From contig NZ_JAQUCA010000017.1 in NCBI RefSeq assembly GCF_028686475.1, positions 1 to 64,000 on the forward strand: a DNA stretch of 64,000 bases, given 5' to 3'. Below are positions 37,677 to 47,017 of this stretch, piece by piece. Source of the stretch: Giesbergeria sp. (GTDB lineage Bacteria > Pseudomonadota > Gammaproteobacteria > Burkholderiales > Burkholderiaceae_C). Both the position numbers and the translations under genes were made by a program. Every line of letters begins with the position of its first letter. The stretch's first letter is position 1. Under the pieces are notes generated by a model that worked only from the letters and a program-made list of their open reading frames with translations, was not told the origin of the DNA and ran no database searches.

Positions 37677-37964
37677 CTATCGTCTAACCACTCGTCGCAG
37701 CCGACCGCCTACGGCGGCGGCTAAACTCAGGGCGTTCGGCGTCATGCACTTCAGGCACACAGCCGTTTCCACAGTCACCGGCCCTTTGCGGCTTTTAGCT
37801 TCGTGCCGGTCAATCTGGTCACTCAGTTCCTGCGGGTATTTCCACTTCCCACAGCGCCCGCACTCCTTCTGTCGCAATCCTGCCTTGTGCTGCACTTCGG
37901 CCCATTCGTGCCAGGCCAGGTATCCTTCTGGCGCTTGGTCGCCGGGCTTGAAATCTGGAATCAT
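37677..37964 (-). CDS. Cassette E: zinc-ribbon-like hypothetical protein (reverse orientation)
   Basis: A 95-residue protein with two CxxC knuckles, C35-x2-C38 (CGRC) and C70-x2-C73 (CLKC), suggesting a structural zinc ribbon. The N terminus (GYLAWHEWAEVQHKAGLRQ) is polar. It is encoded against the array direction. The last 20 or so residues are read out of attC4, and the stop lies beyond the R'' core. The gene thus depends on a joined cassette boundary for its C terminus. No clear attC follows it on the right, where the palindromic repeat begins. Confidence 0.6.
   Translation of the reverse strand: MIPDFKPGDQAPEGYLAWHEWAEVQHKAGLRQKECGRCGKWKYPQELSDQIDRHEAKSRKGPVTVETAVCLKCMTPNALSLAAAVGGRLRRVVRR
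37682..37740 (+). other. attC site 4
   Basis: A 59-base site. R'' is GTCTAAC (exact), the apical stem CCGCC-TAC-GGCGG, and R' GTTCGGC (two core positions differ from GTTAGRC). It separates cassette D from the reverse-oriented gene E. Confidence 0.85.
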
Positions 37965-38011
37965 GCAGATAATACCGTTAAAACCGCGCCCGCTTAATCT
38001 TGTGCAAGCCT

Positions 38012-38123
38012 CGTAGGTTGGGTTGCGTGCAACCCAACATCACCATAACAGGTGCACAATTTTGTTACGGTGGGTGGGTGTTGGTCTTGAAGATGTTGGG
38101 TTACATCCGTAACCCAACCTACG
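38012..38123. repeat. 112-bp palindromic repeat element with perfect 13-bp ends
   Basis: The ends are CGTAGGTTGGGTT and AACCCAACCTACG. Each end is itself a hairpin (GGGTTGCGTGCAACCC at the left, GGGTTACATCCGTAACCC at the right). The centre (about 50 bp) has no reading frame. The structure is that of a small non-autonomous repeat. It occupies the place where an attC for cassette E would be expected. Confidence 0.75.
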
Positions 38124-38154
38124 CTCTATTTACTTTTGTAAGGAAACTTAAAAA

Positions 38155-38913
38155 ATGGATATCCCAAAAATATTCAATATCATGGAAAGTGCACACCGCA
38201 TTCATAATCCGCTCACACCAGAGAAGTTAGCCACTCTCGGTGCCGCCTTGCGTCTAAAGCCAGGTGATCGTATTTTGGATCTTGGCAGTGGTTCGGGTGA
38301 GATGCTGTGTACTTGGGCACGCGACTACGGCATTGTCGGGACAGGTATCGACATGAGCCAGTTATTCAGCGATCAAGCAAAGTGCCGTGCAGAAGAACTA
38401 GGGGTCGCTGAGCGTATTGAGTTCATTCATGGCGATGCTGCGGGTTGTATCTCCGATGAGAAGGTGAACGTGGCCGCTTGTGTTGGGGCTACTTGGATCG
38501 CTGGGGGAGTTGCCGGCACTATCGAACTTCTTGCCCGAAGCCTGCGCCCCGGAGGCATCATCCTGATTGGCGAACCTTACTGGCGGCAACTGCCGCCAAC
38601 GGAAGAGATTGCCAAGGGATGTTTAGCCAACGCTATTGCTGATTTTCTGGTGTTGCCAGAACTGATCGCATCTTTCGGTCAGTTGGGCTATAACGTGGTT
38701 GAAATGGTACTCACCAACCAAGAGGGCTGGGATCGGTACGAGGCAGCCAAATGGTTGACCATGCGCCGATGGCTTGAAGCCAATCCGGATGATGAGCTGG
38801 CCCAAGAAGTGCAATCGAAATTGGCCTCCGAACCTGAGCGTTACGCTGCTTATACACGCGAATATATGGGCTGGGGCGTGTTCGCGCTGATGCCGCGATT
38901 CTGCTCAAAGTAG
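38155..38913 (+). CDS. SAM-dependent methyltransferase
   Basis: A 252-residue class I methyltransferase with motif I ILDLGSGSGEML at about 40-51, GTGIDMS at about 62 (acidic residue of motif II) and LRPGGIILIGEPYW (motif IV/V region) near 140. The substrate is unknown; the small-molecule-methyltransferase fold lacks DNA-binding or DPPY/NPPY motifs, so a DNA target is unlikely. AAGGAAA precedes the ATG. It is the first gene to the right of the palindromic element and probably pairs with the small membrane protein gene after it. Confidence 0.82.
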   Translation: MDIPKIFNIMESAHRIHNPLTPEKLATLGAALRLKPGDRILDLGSGSGEMLCTWARDYGIVGTGIDMSQLFSDQAKCRAEELGVAERIEFIHGDAAGCISDEKVNVAACVGATWIAGGVAGTIELLARSLRPGGIILIGEPYWRQLPPTEEIAKGCLANAIADFLVLPELIASFGQLGYNVVEMVLTNQEGWDRYEAAKWLTMRRWLEANPDDELAQEVQSKLASEPERYAAYTREYMGWGVFALMPRFCSK

Positions 38914-38954
38914 GAAGCAATGCCGCTGCGGGTCGCAGAAACGAGGTGTTCACC

Positions 38955-39353
38955 ATGAATGCAGACACAATCATCCGAATCATCGCTCTATGCGTCGTTC
39001 TGGCTGGAGTAGAGACGCTTCATGGCATCGTGCGTATCAAGCTGATGACTCCACACATCGGAAAACATCGGGCCGTAAAGCTCAGTGCATTTACGGGGAC
39101 ACTTCTGGCGCTCGCTACATGTTGGGCGCTGGTTCCAGACATTGGCTTACAGTCTTCGCAAGCGCATCTCAATTTAGGCTTGGGTCTGGCCGCTTTCATG
39201 GCCGCCTTTGACATTGCAATTGGGAGGTGGCTTATGCGCAAGTCATGGGCGAAAATTTGGCCTGACTTTAACCCTCGAAATGGCAATTATCTGCTGTTCG
39301 GCCTGGTCGGACTTTCCATCAGTCCGCTGCTGGTCTGGTATGCAGAAGCTTAA
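38955..39353 (+). CDS. Small four-helix membrane protein
   Basis: A 132-residue protein with four hydrophobic helices (about 6-26, 40-62, 74-96 and 110-130). No family is recognised. ATG 38955 has GAGG 8 bp upstream; a GTG three codons earlier is possible. It lies 41 bp after the methyltransferase gene and is followed by a strong terminator, so the two probably form one transcript. Confidence 0.62.
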   Translation: MNADTIIRIIALCVVLAGVETLHGIVRIKLMTPHIGKHRAVKLSAFTGTLLALATCWALVPDIGLQSSQAHLNLGLGLAAFMAAFDIAIGRWLMRKSWAKIWPDFNPRNGNYLLFGLVGLSISPLLVWYAEA

Positions 39354-39382
39354 TACGGTAAGCGACACTAAGCACAGACCAT

Positions 39383-39419
39383 AAAAAAACCCGCTAACTT
39401 TGCAGTTAGCGGGTTTTTG
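39383..39419. terminator. Bidirectional rho-independent terminator
   Basis: AACCCGCTAACT-TTGC-AGTTAGCGGGTT is a perfect 12-bp stem with a 4-base loop, flanked by T-runs on both strands. It ends the methyltransferase/membrane-protein transcript on the plus strand and the tRNA-fMet transcript on the minus strand. Confidence 0.92.
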
Positions 39420-39423
39420 TATT

Positions 39424-39500
<77 letters not shown>

Positions 39501-39505
39501 CTCTA

Positions 39506-39511
39506 ATTATA
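39506..39511 (-). promoter_or_regulatory. Candidate -10 element for tRNA-fMet
   Basis: Read on the minus strand, a perfect TATAAT ends six bases before the tRNA 5' end. No convincing -35 element is seen, so cotranscription with rplQ is not excluded. Confidence 0.45.
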
Positions 39512-39530
39512 ACCTGCTTTTTTAGCTGTT

Positions 39531-39929
39531 TTATGCAGCTTCGGAAGAAATATTTTCTTCAGCCGTGATTTCGGTGCGTTCGACCAGCTCAACCAAGGCC
39601 ATCGGGGCATTGTCACCGACGCGGAAACCCATCTTCAGGATGCGGGTGTAGCCACCGGGACGGGTGTTGAAGCGGGGGCCAAGCACGTTGAACAGCTTGG
39701 TCACGCTGTCACGGTCGCGCAGGCGGTCAAACGCCAGGCGGCGGTTGGCCACGGTGTCCACCTTGGCCAGGGTAATCATGGGTTCGACCACGCGGCGCAG
39801 TTCTTTGGCCTTGGGTACAGTGGTCTTGATGGCCTCATGCTCGATGAGCGAGTTCATCATGTTACGCAGCATCGCGAGGCGGTGCGAAGAAGTGCGATTG
39901 AGTTTACGAAGGCCGTTTCCGTGGCGCAT
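39531..39929 (-). CDS. rplQ: 50S ribosomal protein L17
   Basis: A 132-residue ribosomal protein with the family start [24 protein letters not shown]. Last gene of the alpha operon; an intergenic stem precedes it and the fMet tRNA follows. GGAA lies before the ATG. Confidence 0.97.
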   Translation of the reverse strand: MRHGNGLRKLNRTSSHRLAMLRNMMNSLIEHEAIKTTVPKAKELRRVVEPMITLAKVDTVANRRLAFDRLRDRDSVTKLFNVLGPRFNTRPGGYTRILKMGFRVGDNAPMALVELVERTEITAEENISSEAA

Positions 39930-39958
39930 GGTGCTTTTCCTTATTGATACAAATTAAA

Positions 39959-39986
39959 TCGGGCAGCCGTATCAGGTACTGCCCGA
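39959..39986. other. Intergenic hairpin between rpoA and rplQ
   Basis: TCGGGCAG and CTGCCCGA form a perfect 8-bp stem with a 12-base loop. On the minus strand only a mixed T/A tract follows, so attenuation or RNA processing is as likely as termination. Confidence 0.5.
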
Positions 39987-40027
39987 GGCACTGCCCCATC
40001 CAAGGGGCACAAGATTATAGCGACAGC

Positions 40028-41023
40028 TTAACGCTTGTCCAAGCCAGCGGGTGGCCAGTTTTCCAGCTTCATACCCAAGGTCAGACCGCGCGAAGCCAGC
40101 ACTTCCTTGATTTCGTTGAGCGACTTGCGACCCAGATTTGGGGTCTTGAGCAACTCGTTCTCGGTGCGCTGAATCAGGTCACCGATGTAGTAAATGTTTT
40201 CGGCTTTCAGGCAGTTGGCCGAACGCACAGTCAATTCCAACTCATCGACCGGACGCAACAGAATCGGATCGAAACTGGCGCTGCTGCGGCCACCGCCAGA
40301 AATTTCACCCAGACCTGGCAACTCGCCACCGTCCAATTGGGCAAACACGGCCAGCTGCTCGACCAAAATACGGGCCGACTTGCGTACCGCATCTTCAGCG
40401 GTGATGGCACCGTTGGTTTCAATCTCAAGTACCAGCTTGTCCAAGTCGGTACGCTGCTCGACGCGGGCGCTCTCGACGGTGTAGCTCACACGCTTGACCG
40501 GCGAGAAAGAGGCATCCAGCACAATACGGCCAATGCTCTTGGTAGGCTCGTCGGCATAGCGGCGCATGGTGCCGGGCACGTAACCACGGCCTTTTTCTAC
40601 CTTGATCTGCATGTCCAACTTGCCGCCTTGCGACAAATGGGCAATGACATGGTCAGGGTTGATGATTTCGACATCGTGCGGTGTTTGAATATCGCGCGCC
40701 GTGACAATGCCTTCACCATCTTTACGCAGGCTCAGGGTCACCTCATCACGGTTGTGCAGCATAAACACCACGCCCTTGAGGTTGAGCAAGATGTTGACGA
40801 CATCTTCCTGCACACCATCAATCGACGAATACTCGTGCAACACCCCGGCAATGGTCACTTCTGTCGCTGCATAACCCACCATCGACGATAGCAGAACACG
40901 GCGCAGGGCGTTGCCCAACGTGTGGCCATAGCCACGTTCAAACGGCTCTAGCACTACTTTGGCGCGGTTGTAGCCCAGCTGTTCAACATTAATCGTCTTG
41001 GGTTTCAGCAAATTGGTTTGCAT
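40028..41023 (-). CDS. rpoA: DNA-directed RNA polymerase subunit alpha
   Basis: A 331-residue alpha subunit with an N-terminal dimerisation/assembly domain ([17 protein letters not shown] near 30-47) and a C-terminal DNA-binding domain ([22 protein letters not shown] near 297-318). GAGAGGAAG precedes the ATG. It is in the usual place between rpsD and rplQ, with a short hairpin region (41082-41101) upstream. Confidence 0.98.
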   Translation of the reverse strand: MQTNLLKPKTINVEQLGYNRAKVVLEPFERGYGHTLGNALRRVLLSSMVGYAATEVTIAGVLHEYSSIDGVQEDVVNILLNLKGVVFMLHNRDEVTLSLRKDGEGIVTARDIQTPHDVEIINPDHVIAHLSQGGKLDMQIKVEKGRGYVPGTMRRYADEPTKSIGRIVLDASFSPVKRVSYTVESARVEQRTDLDKLVLEIETNGAITAEDAVRKSARILVEQLAVFAQLDGGELPGLGEISGGGRSSASFDPILLRPVDELELTVRSANCLKAENIYYIGDLIQRTENELLKTPNLGRKSLNEIKEVLASRGLTLGMKLENWPPAGLDKR

Positions 41024-41081
41024 GCAGACTTCCTCTCAATACCCCCAGCTCGTTACACCGGTAAGGCTGGTGAAGCGCCTA

Positions 41082-41101
41082 AACCGCGATGCCTCGCGGT
41101 T
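41082..41101. other. Intergenic hairpin between rpsD and rpoA
   Basis: AACCGCG and CGCGGTT form a 7-bp stem with a 6-base loop in the 110-bp gap. It may set relative expression of rpoA; there is no T-run. Confidence 0.45.
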
Positions 41102-41133
41102 CAGGTACGGTTTTCAACTATATCGCAGAGCGA

Positions 41134-41757
41134 TTAGCGCGAATACAATTCAACAATCAAAGATTCGTTGATGTCAGCACCGAACTCATCGCGGTCCGGA
41201 GTCTTCTTGAACACGCCCTCGGCCTTGTCCACGCTCACTTCTACCCAAGCAGGGAAGCCCACTTGTTGGGCCAGTTGCAGGGCTTCGACAATGCGGTTTT
41301 GCTTCTTGGACTTTTCACGCACGGCCACCACATCACCGGCCTTGACCAGGTAGGATGGGATATTGACCGACTGGCCGTTCACGGTAATCGCCTTGTGCGA
41401 CACCAATTGGCGAGCTTCAGCGCGGGTAGAACCGAAACCCATGCGATAGGCTACGTTGTCCAAACGCGATTCCAGCAGGCTGAGCAGGTTGGCACCGGTG
41501 TTGCCCTTCTTGCCGTCCGCAGCTTCAAAATAACGGCGGAATTGTTTTTCCAACACGCCATACATGCGCTTGACTTTTTGCTTTTCGCGCAGTTGCAGAC
41601 CGAAGTCAGAGGTACGGGCACCCGAAGTGCGACCGTGCTGACCGGGCTTGGAATCGAACTTGGCCTTGTCCGCAATCGAGCGACGGGCGCTCTTGAGGAA
41701 CAAGTCCGTGCCTTCACGGCGGGAGAGTTTGGCCTTAGGGCCGAGGTAACGTGCCAC
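41134..41757 (-). CDS. rpsD: 30S ribosomal protein S4
   Basis: A 207-residue primary 16S-binding protein with an S4 RNA-binding domain ([24 protein letters not shown] near 95-118). The start codon is GTG ([18 protein letters not shown]). S4 typically represses the alpha operon in E. coli; the same arrangement rpsM-rpsK-rpsD-rpoA-rplQ is kept here. Confidence 0.97.
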   Translation of the reverse strand: MARYLGPKAKLSRREGTDLFLKSARRSIADKAKFDSKPGQHGRTSGARTSDFGLQLREKQKVKRMYGVLEKQFRRYFEAADGKKGNTGANLLSLLESRLDNVAYRMGFGSTRAEARQLVSHKAITVNGQSVNIPSYLVKAGDVVAVREKSKKQNRIVEALQLAQQVGFPAWVEVSVDKAEGVFKKTPDRDEFGADINESLIVELYSR

Positions 41758-41800
41758 GAGAACTTCCTTTTATTTCATCTACCGCAAGTGCATTGCGGGA

Positions 41801-41834
41801 GCCGCCTGAAACGCTGTTATGCAGCGCAGGCGGC
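41801..41834. other. Intergenic hairpin between rpsK and rpsD
   Basis: GCCGCCTG and CAGGCGGC enclose a second stem, CGCTG-TTATG-CAGCG. The combined structure is strong and lies just after the rpsK stop. It lacks a T-run, so it is more likely an RNA-processing or stability element than a terminator. Confidence 0.5.
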
Positions 41835-41851
41835 GGTGGGCTTTGAATCAA

Positions 41852-42256
41852 TCAGATGCGACGGCGCTTTTGTGGGCGGCAACCGTTGTGTGGCACCGGG
41901 GTCACGTCGGCAATCGAAGTGATACGGATACCCAAGGCACCCAGAGCGCGCACCGAAGACTCACGACCGGGGCCGGGACCTTTGATTTCGACATCCAGGT
42001 TTTTAATACCTTGTTCGATAGCAGCGCGGCCAGCGACTTCGGAAGCGACCTGAGCAGCAAAGGGGGTCGATTTACGCGAACCCTTGAAGCCCTGACCACC
42101 CGAAGATGCCCAAGACAAAGCATTGCCTTGGCGATCGGTAATCGTGATGATGGTGTTGTTGAACGACGCATGCACGTGGGCGATGCCGTCAGAAACGTTC
42201 TTGCGAACTTTTTTACGAACACGCTGGGATGCGTTGTTGGCAGGAGATTTAGCCAT
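41852..42256 (-). CDS. rpsK: 30S ribosomal protein S11
   Basis: A 134-residue S11 with family blocks [25 protein letters not shown] and [17 protein letters not shown]. It is in the canonical alpha-operon order after rpsM. Confidence 0.97.
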   Translation of the reverse strand: MAKSPANNASQRVRKKVRKNVSDGIAHVHASFNNTIITITDRQGNALSWASSGGQGFKGSRKSTPFAAQVASEVAGRAAIEQGIKNLDVEIKGPGPGRESSVRALGALGIRITSIADVTPVPHNGCRPQKRRRI

Positions 42257-42274
42257 ATTGATCTTTCAATCTCT

Positions 42275-42640
42275 TTATTTCTTCAGTGCCGCTGCGCCTT
42301 TGCGCGGACCCTTGCGGGTGCGGGCGTTGGTGCGCGTGCGCTGACCACGCATCGGCAGACCGCGACGATGGCGGAATCCCCGATAGCAACCGATGTCCAT
42401 CAGGCGCTTGATGTTCATCGTTGTTTCACGGCGCAGATCACCCTCGATGGTGAACTGTGCGATCTGGTCGCGAATCTTTTCAAGGTCGCCATCCGTCAGA
42501 TCTTTGATCTTTTTGGAATAAGCGATGTCGCAGGCTTCGCAAATTTTGCGTGCGCGTGTGCGACCGATGCCATAAATGGCGGTCAGGCCAATTTCAGCAT
42601 GCTGATGTGGCGGAATATTGATACCAGCGATACGTGCCAT
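42275..42640 (-). CDS. rpsM: 30S ribosomal protein S13
   Basis: A 121-residue S13 ([30 protein letters not shown]...; [28 protein letters not shown]). It starts the classical alpha-operon segment, 23 bp after rpmJ. Confidence 0.97.
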   Translation of the reverse strand: MARIAGINIPPHQHAEIGLTAIYGIGRTRARKICEACDIAYSKKIKDLTDGDLEKIRDQIAQFTIEGDLRRETTMNIKRLMDIGCYRGFRHRRGLPMRGQRTRTNARTRKGPRKGAAALKK

Positions 42641-42663
42641 ATGCGTCCTCTATACTTTTCTCA

Positions 42664-42777
42664 TCAACCCTGACGCTGCTTGTGGCGCATGTCAGTGCAA
42701 ATCACGCGCACCACACCCTTGCGGCGGATGATTTTGCAATTACGGCAGATTTTTTTAACCGAAGCAGAAACTCTCAT
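42664..42777 (-). CDS. rpmJ: 50S ribosomal protein L36
   Basis: A 37-residue protein ([17 protein letters not shown]...MRHKQRQG) with the zinc ligands C11, C14, C27 and H32 kept. GAATGAGAG surrounds the ATG, with GGAG upstream. It follows secY directly, without infA between. Confidence 0.95.
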   Translation of the reverse strand: MRVSASVKKICRNCKIIRRKGVVRVICTDMRHKQRQG

Positions 42778-42833
42778 TTCATTCTCCTAAAACTTTTAGC
42801 GCTTTCAAACCAGCATGGTACGAAAGACAAGAC

Positions 42834-44153
42834 TCAAACGCCTGAACCCGCTTTGAAGTTCGCTTTTTTCAACAGCGACTCGTATTGCTGCGACATCATG
42901 TAATTTTGCACTTGGGACATAAAGTCCATCGTGACCACCACAATAATCAACAACGAGGTACCACCGAAGTAAAAAGGAACGTTGTACTTGAGGATCAGGA
43001 ACTCTGGCAACAAGCAAACAAAGGTGATGTAAGCCGCACCAATCAGCGTCAGACGCAGCAAAATCTTGTCGATATAACGTGCTGTTTGATCACCGGGCCG
43101 AATACCAGGAATAAATGCGCCGCTTTTCTTGAGGTTGTCTGCTGTTTCGCGGCTGTTAAATACCAATGCCGTATAAAAAAAGCAGAAAAACACAATGGCT
43201 GTGGCATAAAACATTACATAAATCGGCTGACCGGGGGTCAGTGTTGCTGCAATGTCTTTGAGCCAGCGCATGGACTCACCCGCACTGAACCAGTTCACAA
43301 CGGTGGCGGGCAGCAAAATGATGGACGAAGCAAAGATGGGAGGAATCACACCTGCCATGTTCAACTTCAGTGGCAAGTGCGAAGACTGACCACCATACAC
43401 CTTGTTACCCACCTGACGCCGAGCATAATTGACCAGAATTTTACGCTGCCCACGCTCGACAAACACCACGAAGTAAGTGACCAAGGCCACCAACAACACA
43501 ATGATAATCGCAGCAATAATGCTCATGGCACCGGTACGCACCAGCTCTAACAAACCACCAATCGAGCTGGGCAGGCCAGCAGCAATACCAGCAAAAATCA
43601 GGATGGAAATACCATTACCCAAACCACGCTCAGTAATTTGCTCGCCCAACCACATCAAAAACATGGTGCCAGCCGTTAAACTGACCACCGCCGTCATACG
43701 AAAACCAAAGCCGGGTGATAAAACCAAACCAGCTGAGCTTTCTAATGCCACTGCAATACCCAAGGACTGAAAAATAGCCAGCCCTAAAGTACCATAGCGA
43801 GTATATTGCGTGATTTTGCGGCGACCGGCTTCGCCCTCTTTCTTCATTTGTTCGAAAGCGGGCACAGCGTAGGTCATCAGCTGCATGATGATCGATGCCG
43901 AAATATACGGCATGATTCCCAGCGCAAACACCGTGAAGCGGGACAGCGCACCACCCGAGAACATGTTAAACAGGTTCAGGATGCCGCCCTGCTGGCTATT
44001 GAACAGCTGCTGCAGCTGGGTTGGATCAATGCCCGGAACGGGAATATGAGCCCCCGTCCGGTACACCACCAACGCCAACAAGAGAAAAACCAGTCGGCGA
44101 CGCAAATCGCCGAATTTTCCAGTTTTTGCCACGGAAGCAGTGCTAGTAGCCAC
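42834..44153 (-). CDS. secY: Protein translocase subunit SecY
   Basis: A 439-residue membrane channel with ten TM helices. Family motifs such as [25 protein letters not shown] and [23 protein letters not shown] are present. The start is GTG ([17 protein letters not shown]). It lies in the spc operon between rplO and rpmJ. Confidence 0.98.
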   Translation of the reverse strand: MATSTASVAKTGKFGDLRRRLVFLLLALVVYRTGAHIPVPGIDPTQLQQLFNSQQGGILNLFNMFSGGALSRFTVFALGIMPYISASIIMQLMTYAVPAFEQMKKEGEAGRRKITQYTRYGTLGLAIFQSLGIAVALESSAGLVLSPGFGFRMTAVVSLTAGTMFLMWLGEQITERGLGNGISILIFAGIAAGLPSSIGGLLELVRTGAMSIIAAIIIVLLVALVTYFVVFVERGQRKILVNYARRQVGNKVYGGQSSHLPLKLNMAGVIPPIFASSIILLPATVVNWFSAGESMRWLKDIAATLTPGQPIYVMFYATAIVFFCFFYTALVFNSRETADNLKKSGAFIPGIRPGDQTARYIDKILLRLTLIGAAYITFVCLLPEFLILKYNVPFYFGGTSLLIIVVVTMDFMSQVQNYMMSQQYESLLKKANFKAGSGV

Positions 44154-44176
44154 AGCTTTTTTCCTTCGGGCAGGCG

Positions 44177-44608
44177 TTAAGCTACGCTGCCGCCAGCAGC
44201 TTCAATCGCTGCCTTGGCACCAGCCGTTGCAGCGATACCGCTGAGCTTGACTGCGGTAGTGATAGCGCCGCTTTGGATGACTTTGACCGTGCGGGTCAGA
44301 TCGTTGATCAGGCCAGCTTGTTTGAGGGCCAGTTGATCGACTTCTGCCAGACCCAAACGGGCGACATCGCTGAGGGTGATTTCGGCATTGAAGCGCAAAG
44401 TCAGCGACTTGAAACCACGCTTGGGCAAGCGGCGTTGCAAAGGCATTTGACCGCCTTCAAAACCGACTTTATGGTAGCCGCCCGAACGCGATTTTTGACC
44501 TTTGTGGCCACGGCCAGCGGTTTTGCCCAGACCAGAGCCAATGCCCCGGCCGACGCGACGCTTGGCGTGCTTGGCACCGTCTGCGGGCTTGATGTTATTG
44601 AGTTCCAT
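44177..44608 (-). CDS. rplO: 50S ribosomal protein L15
   Basis: A 143-residue L15 ([28 protein letters not shown]). Two further in-frame starts occur just upstream (TTG 44614, ATG 44611); ATG 44608 has the best spacing to AAAGG. Confidence 0.95.
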   Translation of the reverse strand: MELNNIKPADGAKHAKRRVGRGIGSGLGKTAGRGHKGQKSRSGGYHKVGFEGGQMPLQRRLPKRGFKSLTLRFNAEITLSDVARLGLAEVDQLALKQAGLINDLTRTVKVIQSGAITTAVKLSGIAATAGAKAAIEAAGGSVA

Positions 44609-44618
44609 CATCAACCTT

Positions 44619-44801
44619 TCAGACGATTTTGACCAGATAACTGATCTTGTTGATCATGCCGCGCACTTCAGGCGTGTCTTGCAGTTCGCTGACACTGTTG
44701 AGTTTACGCAGGCCCAGACCACGCACGGTGGCGCGGTGGGATTCTTTCGTGCCAATCGGGCTGCGAACCAGCTGGATTTTCACGGTTTGTTGTGTAGACA
44801 T
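44619..44801 (-). CDS. rpmD: 50S ribosomal protein L30
   Basis: A 60-residue L30 ([30 protein letters not shown]). ATG 44801 is preferred over a TTG two codons earlier. It lies between rpsE and rplO as usual. Confidence 0.95.
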   Translation of the reverse strand: MSTQQTVKIQLVRSPIGTKESHRATVRGLGLRKLNSVSELQDTPEVRGMINKISYLVKIV

Positions 44802-44815
44802 TGTCAAAGCTCCTG

Positions 44816-45334
44816 TCAGACGAAGAGGTCTTCGACCGACTTGCCGCGCTTGGCCGCTACTGCACCGGGGGTGGTGGAGTTGGTGAGCGCATCAAAGGTG
44901 GCACGAACCATGTTGTAGGGGTTGGACGAACCGTGGCTCTTGGCCACGATGTCGGTGATACCCAACACTTCAAACACAGCGCGCATAGGGCCGCCAGCAA
45001 TCACACCGGTACCCTTGGGGGCCGGGGCCATCATGACGGAAGCAGCACCGTGGTGGCCTGTCACTTGGTGGTGGATGGTACCGTTTTTGAGCGATACTTT
45101 AACCATGTTGCGACGGGCTTCTTCCATCGCCTTTTGCACAGCAGCGGGCACTTCTTTGGATTTGCCTTTGCCCATGCCAACGCGACCATCGCCATCACCC
45201 ACTACAGTCAGTGCAGCAAAGCCGAGGATACGACCGCCCTTGACCACTTTGGTGACGCGGTTGACCGCGATCATCTTCTCGCGCAGTCCGTCGTCGCGGC
45301 CTTCGTCTTGCACTCGGGGTTGAAATTTAGCCAT
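44816..45334 (-). CDS. rpsE: 30S ribosomal protein S5
   Basis: A 172-residue S5. [31 protein letters not shown] carries the family loop. Gene order rplR-rpsE-rpmD-rplO-secY is standard. Confidence 0.97.
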   Translation of the reverse strand: MAKFQPRVQDEGRDDGLREKMIAVNRVTKVVKGGRILGFAALTVVGDGDGRVGMGKGKSKEVPAAVQKAMEEARRNMVKVSLKNGTIHHQVTGHHGAASVMMAPAPKGTGVIAGGPMRAVFEVLGITDIVAKSHGSSNPYNMVRATFDALTNSTTPGAVAAKRGKSVEDLFV

Positions 45335-45351
45335 TTTGTATTCCGTTCCGC

Positions 45352-45717
45352 TTAGAACTGCAAACCTGCTTCACGGGCTGCGTCGGCCAGAGCCTTGACG
45401 CGACCGTGGTAGGCAAAGCCTGCGCGATCAAATGCAACTTTTTCGACACCTGCGGCCTTGGCCTTTTCAGCAATGCGCTTGCCGATGGCTTGGGCTGCAG
45501 CAGTGTTGCCACCTTTGCCAGAACCACCGAGTACGCTGCGTACTTCGGCTTCGGCGGTAGAGGCACTGGCCAGCACCTTGGTGCCGTCGCCGGAAACCAC
45601 GGTAGCGTAAATATGGAGGTTCGTACGGTTTACCGACAGACGGGCAACACCTTGCTGGGCAATGCGGATGCGGGTCTGGCGGGCACGACGAAGACGCTGC
45701 TCTTTCTTGGTCAACAT
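45352..45717 (-). CDS. rplR: 50S ribosomal protein L18
   Basis: A 121-residue L18, a 5S rRNA-binding protein with [26 protein letters not shown] and [30 protein letters not shown] precedes the ATG. Confidence 0.96.
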   Translation of the reverse strand: MLTKKEQRLRRARQTRIRIAQQGVARLSVNRTNLHIYATVVSGDGTKVLASASTAEAEVRSVLGGSGKGGNTAAAQAIGKRIAEKAKAAGVEKVAFDRAGFAYHGRVKALADAAREAGLQF

Positions 45718-45728
45718 ATTGCAGCTCC

Positions 45729-46262
45729 TTATTTCTTCTTAGTCTCTTTGATCGTGACTTTTTCGTCCGCATAGCGGATGCCCTTGCCCTTGTAGGGCTC
45801 GGGTGGACGAACGGCACGAATCTCAGCGGCAATTTGGCCTACGCGCTGGCGGTCGGCACCCTTGACCACGATTTCAGTCGCGGTAGGCGTAGCCACGGTG
45901 ATACCGGCGGGCATATCAAAATTGACGGGGTGGGAGTAACCCACGGCCAAATTGAGTTTGTTGCCACTGGCTTGGGCTTTGTAACCCACACCAATCAGGG
46001 TCAGCTTCTTTTCAAAGCCTTTACTAACACCCAACACCATGTTGTTGACCAACTGGCGGAAGGTGCCACTCATGGCGTTGGCTTCGCGCGATGCGTCGAT
46101 GGGCTCAAAAGAGATTTTGCCATCGGTGTTGGTAATCTTGACCAGAGCGTTCTGGGTCAGAACCAAATTACCACCAGCGCCTTTAACGCTGATTTGGTCG
46201 TCTTTGATGGCGACATCCACACCTGCGGGGATGACGACGGGCGATTTTGCTACACGGGACAT
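45729..46262 (-). CDS. rplF: 50S ribosomal protein L6
   Basis: A 177-residue L6 with [16 protein letters not shown] at the start and [13 protein letters not shown] at the end, as in bacterial L6. Confidence 0.97.
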   Translation of the reverse strand: MSRVAKSPVVIPAGVDVAIKDDQISVKGAGGNLVLTQNALVKITNTDGKISFEPIDASREANAMSGTFRQLVNNMVLGVSKGFEKKLTLIGVGYKAQASGNKLNLAVGYSHPVNFDMPAGITVATPTATEIVVKGADRQRVGQIAAEIRAVRPPEPYKGKGIRYADEKVTIKETKKK

Positions 46263-46287
46263 TTCAGTTTCTCCTCAATGTCACGGC

Positions 46288-46683
46288 TTAAGCCACGTAG
46301 CAAAGCACTTCGCCACCGACACCGGTAGCACGCGCTTTGCGGTCGGTCATCACACCCTTGGGCGTGGTGACAATGGCCACGCCGAGGCCATTCATGACCT
46401 GGGGGATGGCATCACGGCCCTTGTACACGCGCAGGCCGGGGCGGCTCACACGCTCAATACGCTCGATGACCGGACGGCCAGCGTAGTACTTGAGGGCGAT
46501 TTGGAGTTCGGATTTGCCGGCTTCGGTCTTGACCTCGAAACCGTCAATGTAACCCTCGTCCTTCAGCACTTGGGTGATGGCAATCTTCACTTTGGAAGAA
46601 GGCACGCTCACGGTGGCTTTGGAAACCATTTGGGCATTGCGGATGCGGGTCAGCAAGTCAGCGATGGGATCACTCATGCTCAT
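46288..46683 (-). CDS. rpsH: 30S ribosomal protein S8
   Basis: A 131-residue S8 ([48 protein letters not shown]). The frame is open 46 codons upstream through rpsN. ATG 46683 is chosen because GGAGAGAT precedes it and the family start follows. Confidence 0.96.
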   Translation of the reverse strand: MSMSDPIADLLTRIRNAQMVSKATVSVPSSKVKIAITQVLKDEGYIDGFEVKTEAGKSELQIALKYYAGRPVIERIERVSRPGLRVYKGRDAIPQVMNGLGVAIVTTPKGVMTDRKARATGVGGEVLCYVA

Positions 46684-46703
46684 GTTGTATCTCTCCTGCC
46701 TGC

Positions 46704-47009
46704 TTACCAGCTGGCCTTGGTGACACCGGGGATGTCGCCTGCAAAAGCCAGTTCGCGGATCTTGGCGCGGGCCAAGCCGAATTGACGGAAAGTACCACGG
46801 GGGCGACCGGTGATTTCGCAACGGTTGCGCTGGCGCGTGGGATTGGCGTTGCGTGGGAGCTTTTGCAAGCCCAGACGGGCTGCATCACGCTCTTCATCGC
46901 TGCGCTTGGCATCAGAGGCGATGGCCTTGAGTTCGGCGTGTTTGGCGGCGTATTTGGCCACCAGTTTATCGCGCTTGAGTTCGCGCTGGATCAAAGCTTG
47001 TTTTGCCAT
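46704..47009 (-). CDS. rpsN: 30S ribosomal protein S14
   Basis: A 101-residue S14 of the zinc-free type (no CxxC pair; [28 protein letters not shown]). The start [11 protein letters not shown] at 47009 fits the family; an upstream in-frame extension is not used. Confidence 0.96.
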   Translation of the reverse strand: MAKQALIQRELKRDKLVAKYAAKHAELKAIASDAKRSDEERDAARLGLQKLPRNANPTRQRNRCEITGRPRGTFRQFGLARAKIRELAFAGDIPGVTKASW

Positions 47010-47017
47010 ACGCCGCC

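Noticed and set aside
39383-39419. Possible further attC (contains GTTAGC and GCTAAC)
   Set aside because: It is a perfect uninterrupted 12-bp stem with T-runs on both sides and lacks the two-arm structure; it is a terminator.
39960-40891. Plus-strand frame of 315 codons opposite rpoA
   Set aside because: Antisense of rpoA, which is conserved throughout; no independent support.
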